Origin: Actinopolyspora alba
GTDB lineage: Bacteria > Actinomycetota > Actinomycetes > Mycobacteriales > Pseudonocardiaceae
NCBI RefSeq assembly: GCF_900112765.1
Contig: NZ_FOMZ01000014.1
Coordinates: 62,001 to 126,000, forward strand
DNA: 64,000 bases
Direction of reading: 5' to 3'
Shown: positions 25,566-35,334 of the stretch, one piece after another
Position numbering within the stretch: the stretch's first letter is position 1
Layout: each line of letters begins with the position of its first letter
Notes under the pieces: model-generated
What the model was told of the DNA's origin: nothing
Seen by the model: only the letters and a program-made list of their open reading frames with translations
Database searches by the model: none
Translations under genes and position numbers: made by a program

Positions 25566-26534
25566 TCACTTCTCCGCCGCGACCGGCGCCTCGCCCGGGG
25601 AGCCGGAAGCCTCCTCACCGGACTTCCCGGTGCTGAACTCCACTTCCTGCCCGGTGATCTGCATGAACGCCTCCTCGAGCGAAGCACGCTGCGCGGTGAG
25701 TTCGTGCAGTACGCAGTCGTACTTGGCGGCCAGCTCACCGACCTGCTCGATCGCGCCGTCGGGCACCAGCAGGGTGTCCCGCTCCTGCTGGTTCTCGCGG
25801 GTGACGGAGAACCCGTTCGAGGTGAGGACCTCGCCGAGCTGATCGGCCTGCGGGCTGCGGACCTTCACCGAGGTGCTGCTGGAGCTCTCCACGAACTCCT
25901 GGGTGCTGCACTGCGCGATGAGCTTGCCGCGTCCCACGACGACCAGTTCCTCGGCCGTCTGGGCCATCTCGGAAAGCAGGTGGCTGGAGACCAGCACGGT
26001 GCGCCCCTCGGCCGCCAGGCGCTGCATGAACCGCCTGATCCAGTGGATGCCCTCCGGATCGAGCCCGTTGACCGGCTCGTCGAACATCAGGATCTTGGGG
26101 TCGCCGAGCAGCGCGGTGGCGATACCGAGCCGCTGGGACATTCCGAGCGAGAAGCCGCCCGCCCGACGTCGAGCCACCTCCGAGAGCCCGACGATGTCGA
26201 GCACCTCGTCCACCCGCTTGGTGGGGATGCCGTTGGACCTGGCCATCCACTTGAGGTGCGCGTAGGCGGACCGGTTCGGGTGAACCCACTTGGCGTCGAC
26301 CAACGCCCCCAGTGTGCGCAGCGGGTTCTTGAGCTCGGTGTAGTGCTTGCCGTCGATGAGGACCTTGCCCGCCGTGGGTCGGTCCAGACCGAGCATCATG
26401 CGCATCGTGGTGGACTTGCCCGCCCCGTTCGGCCCGAGAAACCCGGTGACCTTGCCGGGCTTGACGGTGAACGAGAGATCGTCGACCGCCAGCTTGGAGC
26501 CGTAGCGTTTGGTGAGGCCCACAGCCTCGATCAT
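25566..26534 (-). CDS. ABC transporter ATP-binding protein (BcrA type)
   Basis: Encodes 322 residues. Walker A is GPNGAGKST, the signature is GGFSLGMSQRL, Walker B is PKILMFDEP, and the switch His is in VLVSSHL. The C-terminal 100 residues form the DUF4162-like extension found in drug and bacitracin exporters. ATG 26534 is chosen because AGGAG lies six bases upstream. It energises the permease encoded downstream. The substrate is unknown. Confidence 0.93.
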   Translation of the reverse strand: MIEAVGLTKRYGSKLAVDDLSFTVKPGKVTGFLGPNGAGKSTTMRMMLGLDRPTAGKVLIDGKHYTELKNPLRTLGALVDAKWVHPNRSAYAHLKWMARSNGIPTKRVDEVLDIVGLSEVARRRAGGFSLGMSQRLGIATALLGDPKILMFDEPVNGLDPEGIHWIRRFMQRLAAEGRTVLVSSHLLSEMAQTAEELVVVGRGKLIAQCSTQEFVESSSSTSVKVRSPQADQLGEVLTSNGFSVTRENQQERDTLLVPDGAIEQVGELAAKYDCVLHELTAQRASLEEAFMQITGQEVEFSTGKSGEEASGSPGEAPVAAEK

Positions 26535-26780
26535 CGTCACTCCTGTGGATTCCGGTGACAGGCCGGAAATGTGATCCGACCTCATGTCACCTACCAGCCT
26601 GCCCGACGAGCGGTCGTCATCGCGTCCACCCGGGGTATAGAACCGAATCCACTTCAGGTCGTAGTGTCCCCGGATTCCCCTGAACCACCTTCCCGGAGAT
26701 CGTTCTCAGGGGTGAAATCGCTCACCCGAGCAGGCAGAACGCTGGTACGAACCCGCCACGGAAGTAAGCACGGGACACGC

Positions 26781-27590
26781 TCAGTAGGAGTTGAACCAGC
26801 GTTCGAGAGCGGGCACCAGTCCGTCGTCGGTCACCGGACTCGTCACCTCGGCGGCAGTGAGCCGCACGGTCGCGGGCGCCTGCCCCATCGCCACCGAGTG
26901 GTGTGCCCATTCCAGCATCTGGAGGTCGTTGTCACCGTCCCCGGCCGCGAAGGTGCCGTCCGGGGACACCCCGAGCTCCAGCCGGAGTTTCTCCAGGGCC
27001 GCCGCCTTGCTCACCCCCGCGGGGACGACGGTCACCCACGGGTCGTAGTGGTCGATCGTGTAGGTGCACCCGGGCAGTTCGACACCTTCGAGACGCCCCC
27101 ACACCTCAGCCGGATCACGGTTCGCCCAGTTCACGATGAAGCGGGGCACCGGATGCCCGAGCAGCTCGGCAGGCCCGACGTGCCACTGCGGCCCGTGCAG
27201 CTCCTCCGGCGTGAACGGGGCGGTCACCATGCTGCCGACACCGACCCGTTCGGCGGCGAACAGCGAACCGGGCAGCAGCGGGGAGAGCCGGGTGTGCACG
27301 GGCCGCGGATCGAAGGTCTCCACCGAGACGGCTTCCCGCGCGGCCACATCGACCCGGACGGCCCCGTTGGAGCACAGCGCCACCCCGTCGGTGACGCCGA
27401 GCTCGTCGAGCACCGGCAACGTACCGAGCATGCTGCGACCGGTGGCGATGACCAGGTGGCTCCCCGAGGAAGCGACCCGCCGCACCGCCCGACGCACCGG
27501 GTCGGACAGCAGCTGCGTCTCGGGATCCACCATCGTGCCGTCCACGTCGAGGGCGACAAGACTCGGTTTCCAGCTGGATCTCGTGGTCAC
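26781..27590 (-). CDS. HAD-superfamily hydrolase, Cof/IIB type
   Basis: Encodes 269 residues. Motif I is VALDVDGTMVD, motif II is VIATGRS, motif III Lys is in VSKAAALEKL, and motif IV is FAAGDGDNDLQML. The large alpha/beta cap between motifs II and III defines the Cof (IIB) subfamily of sugar-phosphate or pyridoxal-phosphate phosphatases. The exact substrate is unknown. GTG 27590 is the start (VTTRSSWKPSLVALDVDG). Confidence 0.92.
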   Translation of the reverse strand: MTTRSSWKPSLVALDVDGTMVDPETQLLSDPVRRAVRRVASSGSHLVIATGRSMLGTLPVLDELGVTDGVALCSNGAVRVDVAAREAVSVETFDPRPVHTRLSPLLPGSLFAAERVGVGSMVTAPFTPEELHGPQWHVGPAELLGHPVPRFIVNWANRDPAEVWGRLEGVELPGCTYTIDHYDPWVTVVPAGVSKAAALEKLRLELGVSPDGTFAAGDGDNDLQMLEWAHHSVAMGQAPATVRLTAAEVTSPVTDDGLVPALERWFNSY

Positions 27591-27715
27591 AACAGCAGCC
27601 TATCCGTTCGGCCCGGTGGCGGGGGGCGGTCGCGAGTCGAATAACACTACGCGAGCGCTGCTCGGGGCGAAACCCGTGGCACGCGCCGCACCCGTGTCAC
27701 GCGTTGCCGAGGCTG

Positions 27716-28966
27716 TCACGCACTACCGACAGGGCGTTTTCGCAGCGCGTCGACGTCGTGCAACGGGTAGGTGGTGTCGGCCAGTCGCTCGGGCACCACC
27801 GAGGCACCGGAGTGGATCAGCTCGCGGATCGATTCGGCCATCCCGAAGACGTTGACGTTCATGGCGGCGAGCACCCGTTCCGCGCTGTCGAGCCAGCAGG
27901 CGACGAACCGCCGGTCGGCCAGTGAGCCACGCACCACCACCCGCTCCTCGACGTCACCGGGCACGAAACCGTGGTACTCCATACCCAGGTCGTACTGGTC
28001 GGTGAAGAAGTAGGGCAGCTCGGTGTAGGAGGCCGAGTGCCCCAACATGGTCGCCGCCGCCACGGCGGGTTGTTTCAGCGCGTTGGCCCAGTGCTCCACC
28101 CGGAGCCCGCCGAACGCCGGATGCCGCACCTCGGCGATGTCACCCACCGCGAGAATGTCCGGATCGCTGGTGGTCAGGCCGGTGTCGACCAGCACCCCGT
28201 TGTCGATGTCCAGCCCGGCGGTCTCGGCCAGGGTGAGTTCCGGTCGGGCCCCCACCGCGAGCAGCACGGCATCGGCGGGCAGCTCGGATCCGTCGGTGAG
28301 CCGCACTCCGGTGACGCCGGACGGAGCCATGATCTCGGAGACGTGGGAGGAAAGGTGCAGCGTGACGCCGTGCTCGCGGTGCAGGTCGGCGAAGAACTCA
28401 CCCATCCGCGGCCCGAGCGCGGCCAGCAGGGGCTGGCGTGCCGCTTCGACGACGTGAACCTCCACCCCGTAACCCCGGGCCACGGCGGCCACCTCCAGAC
28501 CGATCCACCCCGCACCCACGATCACCAGCCGCCCCACACGCCGTAGCGCGGTGGCGAGCCGATCGGCGTCGCCCAGTCTGCGCAGGCAGTGCACACCGCG
28601 GGAATCAGCCCCGGGCAGCGGCAACCTGCGCGGACGGGAACCGGTGGCGAGCACGAGCTTGTCGTAGCCCAACCGGGTGGAATCGGCCAGCTCGACCTCG
28701 TGACTGCCGGGGTGCAGCCCGGTCGCCCGGGTGCCCAGCCGCAGCTCGACGTCGTTCCGGACGTACCACTCCCTGGGGTGAACGGTGAAGTCGGCCACCT
28801 CGGTCCTGCCCGCCAGGTAGTCCTTGGAGAGCGGCGGACGCTCGTAGGGCGGTGCCTCCTCTTCACAGATCAACTCGATACGGCCGGGGAACTCCCGCTC
28901 CCGCAGCGCCTCCACGGTTTTCGCGCCTGCCAGGCCACCACCGACCACGACGAATGTCTCGGACAT
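27716..28966 (-). CDS. FAD-dependent ferredoxin/rubredoxin reductase-like oxidoreductase
   Basis: Encodes 416 residues. The FAD motif is VVVGGGLAGAK, the NAD(P)H motif is RLVIVGAGWIGLEVAA, and the second FAD motif is ILAVGDIAEVRHP. YERPPLSKDYLAGR and the C-terminal reductase domain match the BphA4-like/rhodocoxin reductase family. These pass electrons from NAD(P)H to a ferredoxin or rubredoxin, often for a P450. No ferredoxin or P450 gene is nearby, so the partner is encoded elsewhere. The ATG follows GGAGGGAG. Confidence 0.93.
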   Translation of the reverse strand: MSETFVVVGGGLAGAKTVEALREREFPGRIELICEEEAPPYERPPLSKDYLAGRTEVADFTVHPREWYVRNDVELRLGTRATGLHPGSHEVELADSTRLGYDKLVLATGSRPRRLPLPGADSRGVHCLRRLGDADRLATALRRVGRLVIVGAGWIGLEVAAVARGYGVEVHVVEAARQPLLAALGPRMGEFFADLHREHGVTLHLSSHVSEIMAPSGVTGVRLTDGSELPADAVLLAVGARPELTLAETAGLDIDNGVLVDTGLTTSDPDILAVGDIAEVRHPAFGGLRVEHWANALKQPAVAAATMLGHSASYTELPYFFTDQYDLGMEYHGFVPGDVEERVVVRGSLADRRFVACWLDSAERVLAAMNVNVFGMAESIRELIHSGASVVPERLADTTYPLHDVDALRKRPVGSA

Positions 28967-29108
28967 GAGAACTCCCTCCCACCAGGGCGGTTAGGGGGAA
29001 GGGTAGGCACTGGAAGTCGAGCTCGCTCACCGAACGGCACGCCGTGCACGGATGGTGAACACCGAGCGGTGCCACCCCCGGGCATCGTCGGTGGGGAAGC
29101 GCCGGGAA

Positions 29109-29765
29109 TCACTCCGTGCCGGGGCGGATGAGTCCCGTCTCGTAGGCGAGCACCACGGCCTGCACCCGGTCGCGCAGCTCGAGTTTGGCCAGGATACGAC
29201 CGATGTGGGTCTTGACGGTGGCCTCGGAGAGGTAGAGGCGTTCGGCGATCTCGCCGTTGGACAGTCCACGCGCCATGTTGATCAGCACTTCGCGCTCGCG
29301 CCCGGTCAGCGACTCCAGTACGGAATCGTCGCGCAGCTTCGCCTCGCCCGTGCCGATGAAACGGTCGAGCAGCCTGCGCGTCACGCTCGGCGAGACGACC
29401 GCGTCGCCCTCGTCGACCGAACGCACCGCCGAGACCAGATCCGCCGGAGGCGTGTCCTTGAGCAGGAACCCGCTCGCCCCGGCACGCAGCGCGGACAGCG
29501 CGTAGTCGTCCAGGTCGAAGGTGGTCATCACGAGCACCTTGGCGAGCTCCTCGCCCACGATCAGCTCGGTGGCGCGCACCCCGTCCATACCGGGCATGCG
29601 GACGTCCATGAGCACCACGTCGGGAGCGAGCTCCCGGGATCGTTCGACCGCCGCGGCACCGTCGTCGGCCTCGGCCACCACCTCCACGTCGTCCTGGGCG
29701 TCCAGCACCATGCGCAGCCCCACCCGCATGAGTTCCTGGTCGTCGACGAGCACCACCCGAACCAT
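29109..29765 (-). CDS. NarL/LuxR-type response regulator
   Basis: Encodes 218 residues. The receiver domain has VDDQE, phosphoacceptor Asp in VLMDVRMPGMDG and Lys in FLLKDTP. The DNA-binding domain reads LTGREREVLINMARGLSNGEIAERLYLSEATVKTHI. It lies downstream of its kinase with a 172-bp gap that contains one 18-bp hairpin repeat, so it may have its own promoter or altered coupling. The closest functional idea is a cell-envelope stress regulator (see the adjacent dynamin operon). Confidence 0.93.
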   Translation of the reverse strand: MVRVVLVDDQELMRVGLRMVLDAQDDVEVVAEADDGAAAVERSRELAPDVVLMDVRMPGMDGVRATELIVGEELAKVLVMTTFDLDDYALSALRAGASGFLLKDTPPADLVSAVRSVDEGDAVVSPSVTRRLLDRFIGTGEAKLRDDSVLESLTGREREVLINMARGLSNGEIAERLYLSEATVKTHIGRILAKLELRDRVQAVVLAYETGLIRPGTE

Positions 29766-29890
29766 GCGGATCAGCCTATAGCAGAATTCTCCGGCTCGGT
29801 TTCCGTCGTGCTCGGTCGGCGGCACCTCCCGCCGGCCACGTAGCCGACCGCGGCAGTGCTCGTTCGGCGCTCCTCGCGTCGGAGGGGCGG

Positions 29891-29908
29891 CGATTTCGCG
29901 AGAAATCG
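29891..29908. repeat. 18-bp hairpin repeat, copy 2
   Basis: CGATTTCGCGAGAAATCG, perfect seven-base arms, inside a longer GGCGG...CCGCC setting. Located between the kinase and response regulator genes of the same two-component system. Confidence 0.85.
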
Positions 29909-29937
29909 ACGCCGCCAACGCGGAAGCCGAACCCGAG

Positions 29938-31137
29938 TCAGCTCGCGGTCGCGGACTCCCCAGCCAGCAAGAGCTCCGCGCGCACCCGCCAGCCGCCCTC
30001 CTCCGCCGGTCCCGCCTCCAGGCTCCCGCCGTAGATGGCCGCACGTTCGCGCATCCCGATGACACCGTTGCCGCCCGGCACCGCCTCCGGCGCGAGCACT
30101 CCCCTGGCCCCGTTGTCGGTGACTTCGATCCGCACCCGCTCGCCGTCGTTGCGCAGCAGCACGGCGGCCGTGGCGTGCCATCCCGCGTGCTTGAGCACGT
30201 TGGTCAGCGACTCCTGCACTATGCGATAGATCCCCAGCCCCTGTCCGGTGGGGATCCGGTCGAGATCACCCTCGACCCGGAACGTCACCGGCAGCCCCAG
30301 ACCACGCACCCGTTCCACCAGTTCGTACACCCCGCCGACACCGGGCTGCGGGTCGCGTCGGGCGCTGTCGTCGGCCTCGGTCCGGTTCCGCAGCACGTGC
30401 AGCAGGCTGCGCAACTCGACGAGTGCCTCCCTGCCGGTGTCCCCGATCGTGTGCAGCGCCCGGACGGCGTTGTCCGGGGCGTCGCGGACGATGTACGCCG
30501 CGCCGTCGGCATGGGTGACCATCACGTTCACCGAGTGGGCCAGCACGTCGTGCAGCTCCCTGGCGATGCGGTTGCGTTCCTCGGCCACCGCGATCCTGGC
30601 CTGCTGGTCGCGCTCGAACTCCAGACCGCGCAGCCGGCTCTCCATCGCCTCCTGGTAGGCCCGGCGGGCCCCGAAGTACTCGCCGAGCACCCAGCAGAAT
30701 CCGAGCACGAGCACCAGTTGCACGGCGAACAGCGCCCACGGGGGTGTGACACCGGGCGTCGGATAGGTCGACAGCAGCCAGACCGCGAGTACCGCGCCCA
30801 CGTAACCGCCCCCCGCCCTCCTGCCGACATAGGCGACGAGGGTGTAGACCATGATCAGCACTGCCAGGAAACCCGGCCGCAAGAGGGGTGGGTGCGGACC
30901 GAACAGCTGGAAGAGCAGACCGAGTAGCACGGCACAGGCCGTCACGCCGGGCAGGTTCCGCCGGAACGCGAGTGGGAGCACCAGCAGCGCGCCCGCCAGG
31001 ACGCTCCAGAACCCGATCAGATGCTCGGCACCCCGGGTTATCACCACACCGGCGACCTCGGCCAACAGCAGCAATACCATGATCGAGACATCGCCCACGC
31101 TCGGATGCGCACGCATCCACAGACTGAGTCGCCGCAC
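29938..31137 (-). CDS. Two-component sensor histidine kinase (HPK7/DesK-like)
   Basis: Encodes 399 residues. Four or five hydrophobic segments cover residues 15-150. The HisKA_3 motif is NRIARELHDVLAHSVNVM with the phospho-acceptor His near residue 194. The HATPase domain has VQESLTNVLKHA, VTDNGA and GGNGVIGMRERAAIYGG. The GTG start at 31137 lies 110 bp from the divergent dynamin-like operon, so the two transcription units probably share a control region. Confidence 0.92.
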   Translation of the reverse strand: MRRLSLWMRAHPSVGDVSIMVLLLLAEVAGVVITRGAEHLIGFWSVLAGALLVLPLAFRRNLPGVTACAVLLGLLFQLFGPHPPLLRPGFLAVLIMVYTLVAYVGRRAGGGYVGAVLAVWLLSTYPTPGVTPPWALFAVQLVLVLGFCWVLGEYFGARRAYQEAMESRLRGLEFERDQQARIAVAEERNRIARELHDVLAHSVNVMVTHADGAAYIVRDAPDNAVRALHTIGDTGREALVELRSLLHVLRNRTEADDSARRDPQPGVGGVYELVERVRGLGLPVTFRVEGDLDRIPTGQGLGIYRIVQESLTNVLKHAGWHATAAVLLRNDGERVRIEVTDNGARGVLAPEAVPGGNGVIGMRERAAIYGGSLEAGPAEEGGWRVRAELLLAGESATAS

Positions 31138-31247
31138 GTCCGCCGATGCTATGCCAGGTGAGTCGGCGATCGCCTCATTCCGGGGTCGAAATCGAGGTCA
31201 TACTTGAGAGGCAGAGGGTCGACAGCGCCTCGCCCGGAAGGAGCCCG

Positions 31248-32813
31248 TTGACTACGCAGCGAACCCGCGGGCCGTTGTCGGACGCGGTGGCGCGACTGTG
31301 CGCCGACCTGCGCGGCAGGGTCGGCACGGACACCGCGAACGGATTGCACGAGGTGCTGCTCCGGCTCGGGGAACCGTTGCAGCTGGCGGTGGTGGGCAGG
31401 ATCAAGTCAGGCAAGTCCACGCTGGTCAACGCCCTGATCGGACGCAACGTGGCGCCCACCGACGTCGGCGAGTGCACGCGGGTGGTGACCCGCTTCCGGT
31501 ACGGCACGGTGGACCGGGTCGAGGTGATCCTGCGCGACGGTGGCAAGCGGTCCCTGCCGTTCAGCCCCGACGGGGCGATCCCGGCCGATCTGGGGGTGGA
31601 GCGGGAACACGTCTCGCACCTGGAGGCCTACCTGACCAACGAGGTGCTGCGCGATCTGACGGTGATCGACACTCCGGGACTGGGGTCGACCGACGACTCC
31701 TCCGTCGCACGCACCGAGGCGGTGCTGGGCGAATCCGGAACAACGGGGACAGGGGCGGCGGAGCCGGACGGACGTGCCGAGGTACTGGACCCGGTGTCGC
31801 GGAGCGCGGTGGCCGGGGCGGAGGCCGTGCTCTACGTCGTCACGCAGTCGGTGCGGGCAGACGACCAGCGGGCGTTGAGCTCGTTCGGCGCCGCGACCGG
31901 CAACCGCCCGGCGGGTCCGGCGAACGCGTTGGCCGTGCTGAACAAGGCGGACACGGTGGAGCCGGAATCGGTGCGCGACAGCGACGGCAGCGTGTGGCAC
32001 GCGGCGAGCCTGCTGGCGGAGAGGCAGGCCCGGCAGCTCGGACCGCGGGTGACCGACGTGCTCCCGGTGGTCGGGTTGCTCGCGGAGACCGCCGAAACGG
32101 GGATGTTCACCGCTTCCGACGCCGAGGCACTGCACCGGCTGGCCGGGCTGGACGAGGCGACCAGGGAAACCCTGTTGATCTCCGCGGATCTGTTCACCGG
32201 GTGGGAGTGCGAGGTGCCGACGGGTACCCGGGCCCGCCTGCTGGAGCTGCTCGATCTGTACGGCATCGGACGTGCCCTGGATGCCATAGCCGCCGACCCC
32301 GCCATCACGGCGGGCGGACTGCGCCGGGTGCTGCACGAGTCCTCCGGCCTGTACGAGGTCTCACGCAGGTTGAACGCGGTCTTCCGCGCCCGGGCCGACG
32401 GCATCAAGGCGGCGGCGGGGCTGGCATCGATGACGGCGGTGGCGCAGCGGAGTCGGGACCCGGCGGAACGCGGGCGGATACAGGACGGGATCGAAGCCCT
32501 GCTGGCACGGCCCGACGCGCACCAGCTGCGGCTGCTGGAGGCGTTGACGTTGGTCTCCTCGGGTGAGGTCACGCTGCCGAGCGATCTGCTCGACGAGGTG
32601 CTGCGGCTGGGGGCCTCGAACAACCCGTCCGAGCGACTGGGGATGCTCGGGGGAACCCCGGACCGGATGATCGAGTACGCGATGGAGCGCGCCAACTGGT
32701 GGCGCTCGTTCGCGTCGCTGGGCTCCACCCCGGCGCAGAGCCGGGTGGCTCACGTGGTGCACCGTGCCTACTTCCTGCTGTGGCAGCGACTGCGCGGCGG
32801 GACACGCGGGTGA
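31248..32813 (+). CDS. Dynamin-like GTPase (IniC/DynB-like)
   Basis: Encodes 521 residues from a TTG start with GGAAGGAG six bases upstream; an ATG at 31146 would overlap the divergent kinase promoter and is less likely. GTPase motifs: G1 VGRIKSGKST (about residue 50), G3 VIDTPGLGS, G4 LNKAD. The helical second half lacks clear transmembrane segments. It resembles the shorter partner of mycobacterial IniA/IniC and Streptomyces DynA/DynB, which act on membranes during septation or under envelope stress. First gene of a three-gene operon. Confidence 0.88.
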   Translation: MTTQRTRGPLSDAVARLCADLRGRVGTDTANGLHEVLLRLGEPLQLAVVGRIKSGKSTLVNALIGRNVAPTDVGECTRVVTRFRYGTVDRVEVILRDGGKRSLPFSPDGAIPADLGVEREHVSHLEAYLTNEVLRDLTVIDTPGLGSTDDSSVARTEAVLGESGTTGTGAAEPDGRAEVLDPVSRSAVAGAEAVLYVVTQSVRADDQRALSSFGAATGNRPAGPANALAVLNKADTVEPESVRDSDGSVWHAASLLAERQARQLGPRVTDVLPVVGLLAETAETGMFTASDAEALHRLAGLDEATRETLLISADLFTGWECEVPTGTRARLLELLDLYGIGRALDAIAADPAITAGGLRRVLHESSGLYEVSRRLNAVFRARADGIKAAAGLASMTAVAQRSRDPAERGRIQDGIEALLARPDAHQLRLLEALTLVSSGEVTLPSDLLDEVLRLGASNNPSERLGMLGGTPDRMIEYAMERANWWRSFASLGSTPAQSRVAHVVHRAYFLLWQRLRGGTRG

Positions 32814-33041
32814 CCGGACTCTTCGGACGTGCTGAGCAGTGCTCGGCTGTTCGCCGAGCTCTCCCGCCCGTGCCGCGAGGTCGACACGCCCTTACCCGCC
32901 AACGGAGCGTGAGAATTCCTCGCGCGAGTGGAACCGAACGCCTGGCCGCCGCGTCCAATGCGGCGGCAGCAGGGGCTCGGTATCGCGTCCCTCGGCCGAG
33001 ACCTGGGGTTGGGCAAGCCGCGACAGAGTTCGGAAACGCTG

Positions 33042-33425
33042 ATGGCCACTTTGAGCAACGAATCGCTCGTCGACCCGCTGGACCAGGCGCTGGCGGAACG
33101 GGAAAAGCTGATCGAACTGTGCATGTACGCCTTCGATCGGACGCGCAGCGCGGGCGTCACCGAACGGCTGACGGAGGGCATGAGCACTGTCGGCGTAACC
33201 GCGTTACGTCCCGACGGAGAGCGGTTCGATCCGACCAGGCACGAGGCCGGGGGCACGGCCGCCACCGGCGATCGATCGCTGGACGGTGTCATCGCGGAGA
33301 CCGAGGTTCTCGGGTTCTCCGACCGGGGACGGATGCTGCGGGCACCCGTCGTGGTGGTCTACCGGTCGCACACCGCGAGCTCCGGTGCGGAGCCGACGTC
33401 CTCCGGTGAGTCCAGCGCGTCATGA
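33042..33425 (+). CDS. GrpE-like protein between two dynamin-like genes
   Basis: Encodes 127 residues. The C-terminal half matches the GrpE beta domain: TVGVTALRPDGERFDPTRHE, a GVIAETEVLGFSDRGRMLR stretch and a final VVVVYR. The long GrpE coiled coil is mostly missing; only one N-terminal helix remains. It could be a nucleotide-exchange-like factor for a GTPase or an Hsp70. The stop overlaps the start of the next gene (ATGA). No hsp70 gene is in this operon. The start could be upstream at 32961, but the sequence there does not look coding. Confidence 0.7.
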   Translation: MATLSNESLVDPLDQALAEREKLIELCMYAFDRTRSAGVTERLTEGMSTVGVTALRPDGERFDPTRHEAGGTAATGDRSLDGVIAETEVLGFSDRGRMLRAPVVVVYRSHTASSGAEPTSSGESSAS

Positions 33426-35302
33426 GCACGAACTCTCCGCTCTCGAACCTGCCTGGTGCCGACGCGGCGGCGGCCTCGCAGCTGCCCACACAGGTGAAGC
33501 AGACCCGGGAGAACCTGACCGCGCTGGTGCGGGAGGTCGACACCGAGGCCGCCGAGTGGATCGAGCGCATCAGGAACTCGCGCACCGCCGTTCCCGGTGT
33601 GGTGGTGGTCGGCGAGACGAATCGGGGAAAGAGTTCACTGGTAAACGCCCTGCTGGACAGCCAGGATCTGTCCCCTGTGGATGCCGATGTGGCCACGTCC
33701 ACCTATCTGTGGTTCCAGCACGGCACCGAGTGGGCCGGTTACGCGTGCTACCCCGGCGAGCAGGAACCGGCACGTTTCGACATCGACGAGCTGGGCGCCT
33801 GGTCCTCGGGAGCGGGCGAACTCCCGGCGGGTGAGCTGCCACCGAGATACATCAGGGTCGACGCTCCGCTGGAACCGCTGCGAGAACTCACGCTGGTTGA
33901 CACACCGGGAGTGGGCGGGCTGCAGGCAGTGCACGGCGAGCTGGCGGCCGAAGCCGCCGCTTCCGCGACCGCGCTGCTGTTCGTGGCGGACGCCTCGGCT
34001 CCGTTCGGTCGCGGCGAGCTGGACTTCCTGCACAGCGTGAGCAATCGTGTGGAAACCGTGCTGTTCGTGCTGACCAAGACGGATCGGCACCGGGGCTGGC
34101 GCAGGGTGCTGGAGGAGAACCGGCAGCTGCTGGCCACGCACGCCCCGCGATTCGCCGAGGTGCCGATATATCCGGTCTCGGCCCGGATGGCCGAACTCGC
34201 CGCACGTGCTTCCGAGCCGGAGAGCGCGGCGATGCTGCGGGAACGCTCCGGTGTGGACGAGCTGCGTTCCGCACTGCGGCAACTGGTCGCCGGTCACTCC
34301 GCGATGCTCGGCGAAGCCAACACCATGCGCGGGATGTCCACGGTGCTCACCGAGATCATCTCCGGCCTGGAGGGTGAGAAACGGGCGCTCACCGCCGGGG
34401 AGAAGGAGGTGGAGTCGCTGCGCACCAGGCGGGAGGAGCTCGCGACGGCACGTCGCTCATCCACCCGGGGTTGGCAGGTCAAGCTGCGCGGGCGGATCCA
34501 GCGCACCCGCGTGGAGACCAGTCACGAGGTCACCGACCGGGTACGTGAGGTGCAGAACTGGTTCCGCCGCGAGATCGAGACCGCCGACCGGGACAAGCTG
34601 GCCCTGCTGCCCGGACAGGTGGACTCGGCGCTGCAGCTGGTCTCGACGCGGGTGGCCACCCTGCTGTCGGGCCGCCTGGACGAGGTGGCCCGTGATTCGC
34701 TGGCAGAACTGTTCGGCGAGGCGGAGCTGAAGGTGATCCGTGCCCAGTTCGCGCGCGGCAACCGCTCCCCGGTGGCGCTGCGTCCGCCGGAGAGCAGGCC
34801 ACCCACCGCCGAGGACAAACTGCTGGTCTTCATGGGCGTTTCCGGCGGGCTGGGAATCGGCCGCGCCGCGGCGATGCCACTGGCCGGTCTCGGGGTCGGA
34901 GCGCTGAATCCGGTGGTGCTGCCGGTGACGATCGTGCTGGGACTCGGGGCAGGCTGGTGGATGGCCCGCACCCGCAAGCACGCGGCCGACAAGCAGCACA
35001 TGAAGCAGTGGCTCAGCGACGCGATCTCCGAAGCGCGCTCGGCACTGGACCAACTGGTCTCCGAGCAGCTCATCGAGGCGGAACAGCAGTTGTCGCTCGC
35101 GCTCGACGAGGCGCTGAGCAAGCGGATGGAATCGATCGAGAGCGAACTCCGCGAGATCGACCAGGCGCTGAAGCTGGACTCGGCGGAGCGCAACCGGCAG
35201 TTGCAGCTGGTCAACCGCAGGTTGGAGGAGGCGGTTTCCGGCAGGGACAACGTGGAGCGGTTGCTGGAACGGATACGCGGACTTCGCGACCGCTCCGGGT
35301 GA
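33422..35302 (+). CDS. Dynamin-like GTPase with membrane hairpin (IniA/DynA-like)
   Basis: Encodes 626 residues. G1 is VVVGETNRGKSSLVNAL (about 61-75), G3 is LVDTPGVGG and G4 is LTKTD. Two adjacent hydrophobic segments (about 470-525, GGLGIGRAAAMPLAGLGVGA and VLPVTIVLGLGAGWWMA) can form the membrane paddle. Coiled-coil helices flank them, and the C-terminal 100 residues are strongly helical. This is the larger partner of the pair. Expected role: GTP-driven membrane remodelling or protection at the septum or during membrane stress. Confidence 0.9.
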   Translation: MSTNSPLSNLPGADAAAASQLPTQVKQTRENLTALVREVDTEAAEWIERIRNSRTAVPGVVVVGETNRGKSSLVNALLDSQDLSPVDADVATSTYLWFQHGTEWAGYACYPGEQEPARFDIDELGAWSSGAGELPAGELPPRYIRVDAPLEPLRELTLVDTPGVGGLQAVHGELAAEAAASATALLFVADASAPFGRGELDFLHSVSNRVETVLFVLTKTDRHRGWRRVLEENRQLLATHAPRFAEVPIYPVSARMAELAARASEPESAAMLRERSGVDELRSALRQLVAGHSAMLGEANTMRGMSTVLTEIISGLEGEKRALTAGEKEVESLRTRREELATARRSSTRGWQVKLRGRIQRTRVETSHEVTDRVREVQNWFRREIETADRDKLALLPGQVDSALQLVSTRVATLLSGRLDEVARDSLAELFGEAELKVIRAQFARGNRSPVALRPPESRPPTAEDKLLVFMGVSGGLGIGRAAAMPLAGLGVGALNPVVLPVTIVLGLGAGWWMARTRKHAADKQHMKQWLSDAISEARSALDQLVSEQLIEAEQQLSLALDEALSKRMESIESELREIDQALKLDSAERNRQLQLVNRRLEEAVSGRDNVERLLERIRGLRDRSG

Positions 35303-35334
35303 ATTCGGGAGTACCCGTCCGGGGTGCCGAAGGG

